Assembly (NCBI GenBank): GCA_913020435.1
Contig: CAJVZZ010000014.1
Location: forward strand, 1-64,000
Origin: an uncultured Flavobacteriales bacterium
GTDB lineage: Bacteria > Bacteroidota > Bacteroidia > Flavobacteriales_G > Salibacteraceae
Direction: 5' to 3'
DNA: 64,000 nucleotides
Position 1 is the first letter of the stretch, and each line of letters starts with the position of its first letter. Both the position numbers and the translations under genes were made by a program. Under the pieces are notes generated by a model that was not told the DNA's origin, searched no databases, and saw nothing but the letters and a program-made list of their open reading frames with translations. Below, piece after piece: positions 47,532-56,282 of this stretch.

Positions 47532-47583
47532 GAATCCTAGACCTAACTATTCTAATAGCCCGAAGCCCTTATCATTCCTAAAG

Positions 47584-47650
47584 AGGAGCCTGTCCCGTGT
47601 TTTAGAGAGGGTGTTCCGACTTTGGCGAAACGGAAGGGGTTTGCCCTCCT
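47584..47650. repeat. GC-rich intergenic palindromic element
   Basis: A GC-rich island in AT-rich surroundings. AGGAG (47584-47588) and CTCCT (47646-47650) form the outer arms, and TTCCG (near 47614) and CGGAA (near 47631) the inner ones around a 12-base loop. It resembles small palindromic elements common in Bacteroidota intergenic DNA. No second copy was found in this window. Confidence 0.35.
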
Positions 47651-47659
47651 AATAAAACA

Positions 47660-48007
47660 TTAACCCAATACCCGTTTGACAACTGGCCCAAACACTGGAA
47701 GCTTATCTGAAGGTTGCCCTAGATCTACGTAAGCATAATCATCATTTCCCTTATAGGTTAATTTAAAATATCCATTTTCATTTGTTGAACCAGAGGAAAC
47801 TTGTTCGGTGGTACTTGAGCTAAAATTGTGTTGAACTTCAGCTAATAATGTAATTGGATAATTAGGTAGAGGTGTCTTGCCATCTTTATCGTACATAGTG
47901 CCTTCTATGGTGTAGCTCTCGTTCTTGAGAATTTCTGGTTCTAACAGGTTCTTCTTGCAACTTATCAGGCTAAAAAAAGCAATAAAAATTATAAGTGAAG
48001 TTCTCAT
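47660..48007 (-). CDS. Small lipoprotein with a transthyretin-like/CarboxypepD_reg fold
   Basis: A 115-residue lipoprotein with lipobox SLISC (Cys17). The segment YTIEGTMYDKDGKTPLPNYP and STNENGYFKLTYKGND are the characteristic strands of carboxypeptidase-regulatory-like beta domains found in Bacteroidota surface proteins. It stops early for this family (ending VVKRVLG), so it may be shortened. It starts two bases after the end of the T9SS tail fragment at 48010, as if it were the second gene of an operon whose first gene has been destroyed. Confidence 0.75.
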   Translation of the reverse strand: MRTSLIIFIAFFSLISCKKNLLEPEILKNESYTIEGTMYDKDGKTPLPNYPITLLAEVQHNFSSSTTEQVSSGSTNENGYFKLTYKGNDDYAYVDLGQPSDKLPVFGPVVKRVLG

Positions 48008-48009
48008 AA

Positions 48010-48145
48010 TTAATGAATTACTAATTTATATTGCTCGCGTATTCCGTTGTGTTGCACTTCAACAAAATACAACCCTTTTGTAAATGGTTTTACTGATAAT
48101 TGCTGTTCATTGTTTCCTGCTTGACCAACAAAAGACAAACAACAT
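48010..48145 (-). pseudogene. Orphan C-terminal fragment of a T9SS-secreted protein
   Basis: About 40 codons on the minus strand, ending in a normal stop at 48010. They read LSFVGQAGNNEQQLSVKPF then TKGLYFVEVQHNGIREQYKL, the last two thirds of a type A sorting domain. Upstream the sequence turns into unrelated DNA with no start and no protein body. The gene was therefore cut, leaving its 3' tail. Confidence 0.75.
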
Positions 48146-48552
48146 TGCCAAACTACGGGAGGCTGGCTGTTGACTCAAATTGAAAAATCGGTACACTTAA
48201 GTTCCACTAGAGAGAAAGAACGCAACCAGTTTTTTGCAAAAATTGTGGTGGAAATAGGAGCCCTTATGGATAAGGTTGTGAAGGAGCAATAGAGGTGTAA
48301 TTCAAATCCAAGAATTTTTGTATTCGGCAGTCATTCTGAATTTATTTCAGAATCTCAAACACCACTATAATAGTAAAATGCTAGAGCAACCAAATGATCA
48401 ACAACATTATCGCGGAGAAAATACTAAGTTAAGTTACTTAATAATAAGGAGACTCTGAACAGCTAATTCTCAGAATCATCTTTCGGCGGACTGGTTCATT
48501 TACGCTTTCAAGATGAGGGTGGCAACTGGATGACGTCTAAAAATAAATACTT
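48146..48552. other. Debris region with one coding-like frame and a palindromic repeat
   Basis: On the plus strand a startless frame of about 55 codons (48125-48292) ends with RNQFFAKIVVEIGALMDKVV and a TAG. It overlaps the T9SS fragment on the other strand and I do not recognise it. The rest holds the second palindromic repeat copy and no supported gene. The mixture suggests past recombination or deletion between the dehydratase and PurF-like genes. Confidence 0.45.
48330..48357. repeat. Dispersed palindromic repeat (REP-like), copy 2
   Basis: Matches the left arm of the 26582 element at 25 of 28 bases and keeps the internal palindrome TTCTGAA/TTCAGAA. A degenerate candidate for its right arm lies at 48448-48479, giving a longer loop of about 90 bases. 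Confidence 0.75.
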
Positions 48553-50454
48553 CTAATAAGCCCTATCGTTATTTCCTTCGTAATAATATTGGTAAGATTT
48601 ATTCACCACTCGGTTGCCACCTGGAGTAGGATAATTACCTGAAAAATACCAGTCTCCCGAATGATTTGGACATGCAATGTGCAATCCTTCAATAGACTGA
48701 AAAATAACATCCACAGCAGTTTTACAATCGGGTGGTGTGACTAATTCAGCAACTTTAGCAGAAATTTCTTCCATTTTAAAAGCTGAATAAATCTCTTTCA
48801 CTACATTGATTTGCTGATCCATTGGCAAAGCCAATTGTTCCTTAGCCTTTATGTAAACCTGTTTCATTATTTTTTCATTGCCACGTTCTTTGTGGAGCTC
48901 AACGGCAGCTCTAAAAGCAATAAAATCACCCATTCGCGCCATGTCTATTCCATAACAATCTGGGTATCGAATTTGAGGGGCTGAAGATACGATAACAATC
49001 TTTCTTGGCTCCAAACGGTCTAACATTCGTATGATGCTTTTCTCAAGAGTAGTGCCACGAACAATGGAATCATCAATCATTACCAAAGCATCTTTCTTTG
49101 GAATAATAGACCCATAAGTAATGTCGTACACATGTGCTACTAGATCATCTCGACCGTCATCTTGAGTAATGAAGGTTCTAAGTTTCGCATCTTTTATAGC
49201 AACCTTTTCAACTCGAATTTGCTGGTTTAGAATATCCTCAATTTCCTTTTGAGTAATTGAGTTTCCGAGCTTTATCAATTTCTCGGCTTTTTGCTTATTC
49301 AACAAGGTATTCATTCCTTCTACCAAACCTAAAAATGAAGTCTCAGCTGTATTTGGAATAAACGAAAAAACAGCGTTTTTGTGGTCGCTTTCTATAGCCT
49401 TCATTACCTGAGGAACTAATGATCGACCTAAGTTTTTACGCTCTTTGTAAATGTCTAAATCACTTCCACGAGAAAAATAAATACGTTCGAAAGTACAAGC
49501 CGTTTTCGACGTGCTTTCTATGATATTCTCCTCAGTAATAGTTCCATTTTTCTTAAGAATCAAAGCATTTCCCGGACCCAATTCTTGAACGTCTTCTGCC
49601 TTAATATTTAATGCAGTTTGAATAGCTGGCCGCTCAGAAGCAACTACCGCAATTTCGTCATCTTGGTAATAAAAAGCTGGTCGAATTCCGTTAGGATCTC
49701 TAAACACAAATGCATCTCCATGACCAATCATTCCAGACATTACATAACCACCATCAAAATCTTCTGCAGAATTTTTCAGGATTTGGACCACGTCCAAATT
49801 CTCAGAAATCTTCTCTGTTATCTCTTGGTTGGAGTAACCTAATGCCTTGTACTTATCGAATAATTCTTCATTTTCGACATCTAAAAAGTGCCCAATTTTC
49901 TCCAAAACTGTTACCGTATCTGCTTTCTCTTTTGGGTGTTGGCCCAACTTCACCAATAGATCAAATTGCTCGTCAACATTAGTCATATTGAAGTTTCCAG
50001 CTATAACTAAGTTCCTGGTCTTCCAATTGTTTTGTCTTAAAAAAGGATGGCAAGCTTCTATAGCGTTGTTGCCATAAGTGCCATAACGTAAATGTCCTAA
50101 GAAAAGCTCACCACTAAAAGGTGCATTTTCTTTTAACCAATAAGGATCTTTTCCTAACTCATGGTTTTCTCCAATACGTTCTTCAAATCGCTTATAAATG
50201 TGTTCGAAAACGTCTTGAATGGGTTTGTTAGAAATAGATCGCTGACGCGAAATATATCGTTTACCTGGGGCAACATCGAGTTTAATGTTTGCCACTCCTA
50301 CTCCATCTTGACCGCGATTGTGCTGCTTTTCCATTAGCAAGTACAATTTGTTGAGGCCGTAGTGAGCAGTTCCGTATTTTTTCTGGTAGTAGTCTAGTGG
50401 TTTGAGTAATCGAATGAGGGCGATACCGCATTCGTGTTTGATGAAATCACTCAT
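48553..50454 (-). CDS. PurF-like amidophosphoribosyltransferase, long Bacteroidota form
   Basis: An N-terminal glutamine amidotransferase domain with the nucleophile Cys9 (MSDFIKHECGIAL) precedes a phosphoribosyltransferase domain with the PRPP loop VMIDDSIVRGTT. A C-terminal extension ends GGNRVVNKSYQYYYEGNND. The start at 50454 leaves a short propeptide before Cys9; the frame also extends to 50493. About 633 residues compares with about 500 for classical PurF. I recall Bacteroidota genomes carrying this form in addition to a classical PurF. It probably makes phosphoribosylamine, but a specialised role cannot be excluded. Confidence 0.9.
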   Translation of the reverse strand: MSDFIKHECGIALIRLLKPLDYYQKKYGTAHYGLNKLYLLMEKQHNRGQDGVGVANIKLDVAPGKRYISRQRSISNKPIQDVFEHIYKRFEERIGENHELGKDPYWLKENAPFSGELFLGHLRYGTYGNNAIEACHPFLRQNNWKTRNLVIAGNFNMTNVDEQFDLLVKLGQHPKEKADTVTVLEKIGHFLDVENEELFDKYKALGYSNQEITEKISENLDVVQILKNSAEDFDGGYVMSGMIGHGDAFVFRDPNGIRPAFYYQDDEIAVVASERPAIQTALNIKAEDVQELGPGNALILKKNGTITEENIIESTSKTACTFERIYFSRGSDLDIYKERKNLGRSLVPQVMKAIESDHKNAVFSFIPNTAETSFLGLVEGMNTLLNKQKAEKLIKLGNSITQKEIEDILNQQIRVEKVAIKDAKLRTFITQDDGRDDLVAHVYDITYGSIIPKKDALVMIDDSIVRGTTLEKSIIRMLDRLEPRKIVIVSSAPQIRYPDCYGIDMARMGDFIAFRAAVELHKERGNEKIMKQVYIKAKEQLALPMDQQINVVKEIYSAFKMEEISAKVAELVTPPDCKTAVDVIFQSIEGLHIACPNHSGDWYFSGNYPTPGGNRVVNKSYQYYYEGNNDRAY

Positions 50455-50490
50455 AAATTTATTGTGGCAATGTTTATAATTGTTGCTCCA

Positions 50491-50498
50491 CAAATTTA
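50491..50498 (-). promoter_or_regulatory. Candidate -7 box for the PurF-like gene
   Basis: Minus strand reads TAAATTTG (TAnnTTTG), 36 bases before the ATG at 50454. It supports the shorter start, since the upstream ATG at 50493 overlaps the box. Confidence 0.5.
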
Positions 50499-50599
50499 GG
50501 CTTTATTCTAGGTTAGCTTGGTGTATTATCAGGTCATTATTTTTTGCAAAAAACCTAATTGTTTCGTGCCGTTTTCTGCTATTTTTTGCCTTTAAAACC

Positions 50600-51769
50600 T
50601 TAGTCCACAACAACCAACTTCTTTTTGGTGTGAAGTCCTTCAACATCTACCATATGCAGCACATACAAGCCAATGGCAAAATCTGAAATATCAATTTCTA
50701 AACTAATATTTGTATTTCTTTCACTTGCATACACGTGTTGCCCTCGAAGGTTGGAAATATGGAGTGAGTTTAAAGTTTTATCGCTTCCTATTTCTAAAGT
50801 AACCGAACCCATACTCCTGCTTACTGGGTTGGGATACAACTGCAAGTGAGAAATGCCTTTTTTCTCGGCTACCGTGGTAAACGTATCTGCCATCCAAGAA
50901 CAGTCGGTGGCCATCATTTCTTCATAAGTACTTGCTCCTTTACCGTTCTGTTTAAGGTCAGATGTATTGAAGTTGTCTTTATCTCTCTGGTTAAGGTTTT
51001 GATAATAAGCATCGATTCCATCGCGTAAAACACAAAGGTCTTTTAGAATAGGGTTATCATATATTGCAGGTACAATCCATAAATTTTTCATTTGACCTCG
51101 AATACTATCTAATAATATATTATCCTTAAGGTCTAAACTTTGGTACTTACTAGATAAATTTAAATCCAGATACCTCAAACTGCTATCATTTACTATTGAC
51201 AAATCACCTGCCGCTCCATTTGGATCATTAATTATGAGACGTTTTATTTTGTTGTCGTAAAAGTAAACTCTATTGGAAAATCTACCTCCCCTAGGATTTT
51301 CACTCACGTCTTTAAAGTTTAATTCGAATTGTTCCATATCTTGGTTTGAAATCCATAATTCGGAGTTATACTGAAAAAAACCAGATGGAGGAAATGATTT
51401 TAAGGAAGGACAGTTATTAATTCCAACAAGACTTCTATTTATATTTTTTAAACCCGAAAAAGTTTTTAGACTGGGCATATTTACAAAGTGGATTTGACCT
51501 TGATGGAAGGATTTAAACCAAGGTATATCTGCAATTTCAAAATAAAATAATTTGATGTACATCCACCCATCTTCATCGAAGCCCGATAAGTCTGTAATTC
51601 GCTCCGATTCGGGTAATAAATCATCGTAGTAAAAGTGATAGTAATTGTTTATTGATGTATCCATTACCACTACAAAAGAATCTACCTGTTGTTGTGTTTC
51701 AAATATGATTTGAGTTTTTCCAGTTAAACTCAAAATACTAATAATCAGTATAATAAAATATTTTTTCAT
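50600..51769 (-). CDS. T9SS type A sorting-domain protein, second gene of the secreted operon
   Basis: A 389-residue secreted protein from the ATG at 51769 (MKKYFIILIISILSLTGKTQ, a signal peptide). The middle section has short leucine-spaced strands (LKTFSGLKNINRSLVGI, LRYLDLNLSSKYQSLDL) that resemble irregular leucine-rich repeats. The C-terminus (LQLYPNPVSRSMGSVTLEI to KKLVVVD) is a complete type A sorting signal. It lies 19 bases after the preceding gene and presumably uses its promoter. LRR proteins exported by T9SS are often surface adhesins, but no binding partner is known here. Confidence 0.88.
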   Translation of the reverse strand: MKKYFIILIISILSLTGKTQIIFETQQQVDSFVVVMDTSINNYYHFYYDDLLPESERITDLSGFDEDGWMYIKLFYFEIADIPWFKSFHQGQIHFVNMPSLKTFSGLKNINRSLVGINNCPSLKSFPPSGFFQYNSELWISNQDMEQFELNFKDVSENPRGGRFSNRVYFYDNKIKRLIINDPNGAAGDLSIVNDSSLRYLDLNLSSKYQSLDLKDNILLDSIRGQMKNLWIVPAIYDNPILKDLCVLRDGIDAYYQNLNQRDKDNFNTSDLKQNGKGASTYEEMMATDCSWMADTFTTVAEKKGISHLQLYPNPVSRSMGSVTLEIGSDKTLNSLHISNLRGQHVYASERNTNISLEIDISDFAIGLYVLHMVDVEGLHTKKKLVVVD

Positions 51770-51788
51770 ATTACAATCTTTTTGGTTA

Positions 51789-53711
51789 TTAGTATTCTGA
51801 TAAAGGACAGTCAAACGGTATGGCTTGTTGTAAAAACACTTCAAAGCCTTCGCCACATTCTTCTGGCATGCAGAATGTTTTGTTCAAATGTAGAGTAATG
51901 TTATTGTAATTATAGGTATTGTCGGGTATCGTTGTGCAAAAGGTATTACCCTGGAATTGAACGGCTTGCATTGTGCCTCCTGCATCTTGGTAGCTAAATG
52001 ACCAAATAACATCGCAAGCAGCAGGTACATCAGTAGTGCAGGTTTTTCCACATACTACCAAACTCCAAGTAGAAGGATCGTTAGGATCAGGTCTCAAGCA
52101 GTTTAATGAGTCCTCTAAAGGATCGGCACAAAGCATTTCTGTACCCGGCTCTGCGCAACATTTAATAATTACCGTTTCTTCACAAGAAGAATTTTCGCTT
52201 GTTTTAATAGTGATAATAGCAGGTCCATCAAGAAATACTTGACTACCATACCCAGAAATGTAAATAGTGGTATCGTTAGGGTCTAGAGAAACTGTAGAGA
52301 TGTAATATGTACCCAATAAATCTAAAACATAAGGAAAGTCGCAATTGTAAATTACATCAGGAAAAAGGTCCAACTCTTCAGACCCCCATACCGAATAGTC
52401 TTCTCCATCAATTTGATCAGGCAACAAATAAAGGTACATAGCACCCTTGTCTTTGTATCCAGTTGGGTCGATATATTGAGATCCATAAGTTAAATTATTA
52501 TTTACTGTAACAGCATTTGGTGTAAAAGTAGAACTGGGGTCGTTGCTGTCGTCTAAGGTTCCCAAACGGCCATTTCCCGCAAAATAGATTTTACCATCTA
52601 GGCCCCGCTCTATTTGTCCATGACCAAAATCTTTTGTTGCACTTCCAGATTGCAGTACGTTAAAGTAGAAAAAGTTGGATCCCAAACCAGTTCTTCTGCA
52701 ATGAATAATGTTCTTGTCATTTTCAAAGGTAACGGGGTTAATGGTGTAATACGCAATGGAGGCATAAACAATAAGGCCATCTTCTGAAAATTCTATTCCA
52801 TTGACAGATTGATTATCGTGCGTTATAGATGAATTTTTTGGAATGGGCACCTGATAACTGTTTGTGAAACTAACTGCGGTACCATTGATGGAAACATCAA
52901 AAAAATGTAGTGCTCCTCCGTCATTGTTAATTAAGTCAGGAGCTGAAAAATAGCTGGTAGCCAAGGTATATTTTTCATCTTGTCCTACTTTTTCGTATTC
53001 AAAAATTTCCAATTCAGAACGATTGTTATCTTGAAACATCTCAAATTGAGACAAAGAGGTGTTATTTCCAATAAAATGAATGTCGTCATTTTTTATTTCA
53101 AAAACACCAATACATTTAGGATGCGACATGAACAAAAAGCGAGTTCCGTTTAAATTTTCTTTGGTAACCGCAATGTGGTTGTGATAGTGGGGATGAGGTG
53201 GCTCTTGAGTACCTTCTCCACCATCGCTTCGTGTAAAGTCACACCCTTGGTTTTCATAATGTTCCATAAGTGTCCCGTTGGGCATAATTTGCGCCTGCCA
53301 AGTATTATTTATCTTCTTTATTCGACTGTAAATAAGATAGTTTTCAATGTAATGGTCGCCAATACTAAAGGTTGAAATGGCATAATATTCTCCGCAACCA
53401 AACGGTACAGGCACAAAAGTAAATTCAGAAAACCCCTTGGCCTTTTGTAATGAAACCTTTGGATTAAAATGCTGTACCAATAAATTCCCAGTGGCGTCAT
53501 ATACTGCACCATCAGCGGCATACAATTCCAAAACACCCTGGTCATTGTGCACCGAATTTTGAGTATGGTCGGGTGAGTTTGTTGTGGGCAATGCTGTACT
53601 TGTTCCTGCCTGATAATCAACTAAATGGTTATTAATGGCCCATTTTGTTTGTTGTGCGTTTGCCGTTAAATAAAAAAAGGCCAGAAGAATTGAGAAAGTT
53701 GCTGTTTTCAT
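51789..53711 (-). CDS. Large secreted cysteine-rich protein, first gene of the operon
   Basis: A 640-residue protein from the ATG at 53711 (MKTATFSILLAFFYLTANAQ, signal peptide). Residues about 30-450 look like a beta-propeller region: phrases such as GIEFSEDGLIVYASIAYYTI and GHGQIERGLDGKIYFAGNGR recur at blade-like intervals. The last 150 residues hold about a dozen cysteines (CEETVIIKCCAEPG, CGKTCTTDVPAACD) and end without a recognisable T9SS signal. Such propeller-Cys modules occur in large gliding-type surface proteins, so this may be a truncated relative. It is divergent from the XRE regulator across the operator array. Confidence 0.85.
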   Translation of the reverse strand: MKTATFSILLAFFYLTANAQQTKWAINNHLVDYQAGTSTALPTTNSPDHTQNSVHNDQGVLELYAADGAVYDATGNLLVQHFNPKVSLQKAKGFSEFTFVPVPFGCGEYYAISTFSIGDHYIENYLIYSRIKKINNTWQAQIMPNGTLMEHYENQGCDFTRSDGGEGTQEPPHPHYHNHIAVTKENLNGTRFLFMSHPKCIGVFEIKNDDIHFIGNNTSLSQFEMFQDNNRSELEIFEYEKVGQDEKYTLATSYFSAPDLINNDGGALHFFDVSINGTAVSFTNSYQVPIPKNSSITHDNQSVNGIEFSEDGLIVYASIAYYTINPVTFENDKNIIHCRRTGLGSNFFYFNVLQSGSATKDFGHGQIERGLDGKIYFAGNGRLGTLDDSNDPSSTFTPNAVTVNNNLTYGSQYIDPTGYKDKGAMYLYLLPDQIDGEDYSVWGSEELDLFPDVIYNCDFPYVLDLLGTYYISTVSLDPNDTTIYISGYGSQVFLDGPAIITIKTSENSSCEETVIIKCCAEPGTEMLCADPLEDSLNCLRPDPNDPSTWSLVVCGKTCTTDVPAACDVIWSFSYQDAGGTMQAVQFQGNTFCTTIPDNTYNYNNITLHLNKTFCMPEECGEGFEVFLQQAIPFDCPLSEY

Positions 53712-53735
53712 TTTGATTAAATTAGATTTGGAATG

Positions 53736-53766
53736 CAAAGAGCGTTTGAAATCAATTGAATGTCAA
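53736..53766 (-). promoter_or_regulatory. Possible weak promoter of the secreted-protein operon
   Basis: On the minus strand TTG (53766-53764, within TTGACA) and TTTG (53739-53736) are 24 bases apart, the same spacing as in the rplM promoter, but the TA of the -7 box is missing. The upstream element touches operator 1, so a protein bound there would meet RNA polymerase. Confidence 0.35.
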
Positions 53767-53820
53767 GAAGCTGCGCTTCTATTTTAGAAGCATAGCTTCT
53801 AATTAAGTAGCATCACTTCT
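53766..53820. promoter_or_regulatory. Array of three palindromic operators, 20-bp period
   Basis: Site 1 is AGAAGCTGCGCTTCT (53766-53780) and site 2 AGAAGCATAGCTTCT (53786-53800), both perfect palindromes around three bases. Site 3 is AGTAGCATCACTTCT (53806-53820), a weaker copy. The start-to-start distance is exactly 20 bp each time, about two helical turns, so bound dimers would line up on one face. The array fills the gap between the XRE gene (start 53832) and the divergent secreted operon (start 53711). Confidence 0.8.
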
Positions 53821-53831
53821 AAAACCAACTT

Positions 53832-54274
<443 letters not shown>

Positions 54275-54287
<13 letters not shown>

Positions 54288-55489
54288 TATAACCACTGCG
54301 CTGGATTCATGGTAGTTTGGCCTTTCCAAAGCTCGAAATGAACATGCGTTTGACCCTTTTGTTGATTGGTTTTGGCCTTACCAATTTCTTGTTTGGTGGT
54401 CAGCTTATCTCCTTTTTGTACAAAAACATCTACCAAGTTAGCGTATACACTTATATAAGCACCATGCCTTACCATAACCGCTTTTCCACTACCTGGTAGC
54501 ACAATAACTCCTGACACTTCTCCTTCAAACACGGCTCTAGCTTTACCGTCACCATTTGTGCTTATATCCACACCATTATTATAAATTTTGATTCCTTTAA
54601 GAACAGGATGCCAGTGTTCGCCATAGTATGCAGTAACCACTCCTTTTGAAGTTGGCCAAGGTAACTTACCTTTATTATTCTCGAAATTGCTAGACAAAGC
54701 TTTGGCTTCAGGCGTAAGTACATATTTTCCTTTGCCTTTTCTCCCTTTGTTGGTTTTTTCTATTTCTATTTGGATTATTCTTTGAATTGCTTTTTGAAGT
54801 TTTCGAGATTCTTTTTCATTTTTCTTTATCTCATCCTTAAGCTCTTTTTCTTTAGAGTTTAAATCATTGAATAATTTTTGTTTCTCTCCTATGTCCTCAG
54901 AGAGCGAATTCCGTTCTTGCTTAGTATTCACAATCAACAGTTCCTTTTCTACTTTCTTTTCTTCTAACCTAGTAATCTGTGTGTCCAACTGTATTTTAGT
55001 CAAAGTAATCTGTTCGGCCTGAGCTTGCCTGAACTGGCTGTATTGCTGTAAATACTTCAGTCGTTTATACGCCTGGTTAAAATCTTCACTTGCAAAAACG
55101 AACATAATTTTATCATAGGAACTACGCGTTTTGTAGGCGTGATAAATCATTTTAGCGTACTCATCTTTAAGTGCTTTTAATTCATCTTCTTTTCTGTAAA
55201 TTTCGTTTTTGGTTGCATCAATCTCTCCTTCAATCAACTGCATTTCAGATCTCAATGTAGAAATCAAATTCTCGCGATTCTTGATTTTCATCCGAACCAA
55301 TACCAATTGATTTAAGCTCTTTTTCTTTGTTTTTTTGGTTTCCTTAAGCAACTCATTTTTATAATCGATCTCTTTACGGATTTTCGATTTTTCTTTTTCT
55401 AACGCAGTCCTAGATTTTTGAGCATAAGTACATGGGGTGCTAAAAACAAGCACCAAGCCAAACATAAGTAGCCTAAAAAAGTGACTCAT
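54275..55489 (-). CDS. EnvC-like murein hydrolase activator
   Basis: A 404-residue protein with a signal peptide (about 1-23), a long coiled coil (about 25-250) and a degenerate LytM domain (about 280-404). Of the zinc ligands, the first His is replaced by Asn (IYNNGVDIST), while Asp and the HVHFEL motif remain. It is therefore most likely an activator of cell-wall amidases rather than an enzyme, like EnvC and NlpD. It overlaps the DUF4292 gene by 17 bases upstream and runs convergent into the XRE gene downstream. Confidence 0.92.
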
Positions 55490-56279
55490 ACTTCAAGGAT
55501 ATTGATAATGGATAGGATTGCGTTTCTGGTTGCGTAATTTTCAAATTCTCTGCTTCAAATGACATTCTTTCAGCTCCTATAATCACATAATTTGCCTTGA
55601 CAGGAATGGGTATTCCATTGGTAGTTTTACGCTCCAATATTTGAGAAGTAAAACTCTTCTTAGTTTTTGATTCTGATATTTTACTCTTAGCAATTAAGAA
55701 CTCTTCACCCGCGTACCACTCAGTATATATCTGCTGTTGAGTTTTTATTTCTCCTTTGGGTTTTTTAAACTCTAATTCACTTAGTCCTGCAACTATGTAA
55801 TTCCCTTTTGAGGTATAGGAGCGTACTTTCTTGTATTTACTTTGATCATAAGGTTCTCCTAAAATTGTTGCTTGTAACGAAGAAAAATTGAACGGCACAT
55901 TGTATAAATTTTGAATAAATGTATAGCCTCCTAGGTAGTATTTTTCATTTTTTCGGTCTATCATTTTCACGCTATCCTGTGTAAAAACAAAGCGCGCAAC
56001 CTCAACCTTATAATACGTAGCAGATATCCAAATAATACTATCTCGTTTCATTCGGATATGCATTTTGAAAGAATCAGAAAGCTTGGGTGTTTTAAAATAA
56101 ACTTTGGATTTTATAGCCAAAAGGCCCTTCATTTTTGGGTTAGTACTGTTCTTTACTAAGATCTCTTGAGGCGTTAGTTTATCAAGGTTACTGCGCTTTC
56201 TATTAATTTCTTGCGTCGTCTTACATGAAAATAATACCGTGCTAAAAAGCATTAAAAAAAGAAATCCTAATTGTTTCAT
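55473..56279 (-). CDS. DUF4292 lipoprotein
   Basis: A 268-residue lipoprotein with lipobox LFSC (Cys19). The beta-rich body has the family pattern KGLLAIKSKVYFKTPKLSDSF and RMKRDSIIWISAT, reminiscent of LolA/LolB-type half-barrels. DUF4292 is confined to Bacteroidota, and its fixed neighbours are a TPR protein and an EnvC-like factor, so a role in outer-membrane or division-site maintenance is plausible but unproven. It overlaps the EnvC-like gene and follows the TPR gene by three bases. Confidence 0.92.
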   Translation of the reverse strand: MKQLGFLFLMLFSTVLFSCKTTQEINRKRSNLDKLTPQEILVKNSTNPKMKGLLAIKSKVYFKTPKLSDSFKMHIRMKRDSIIWISATYYKVEVARFVFTQDSVKMIDRKNEKYYLGGYTFIQNLYNVPFNFSSLQATILGEPYDQSKYKKVRSYTSKGNYIVAGLSELEFKKPKGEIKTQQQIYTEWYAGEEFLIAKSKISESKTKKSFTSQILERKTTNGIPIPVKANYVIIGAERMSFEAENLKITQPETQSYPLSISLKYESLF

Positions 56280-56282
56280 ATT

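Noticed and set aside
48281-48310. TTCAAATCC, resembling a tRNA T-loop
   Set aside because: No acceptor stem, D-arm or anticodon arm can be formed around it.
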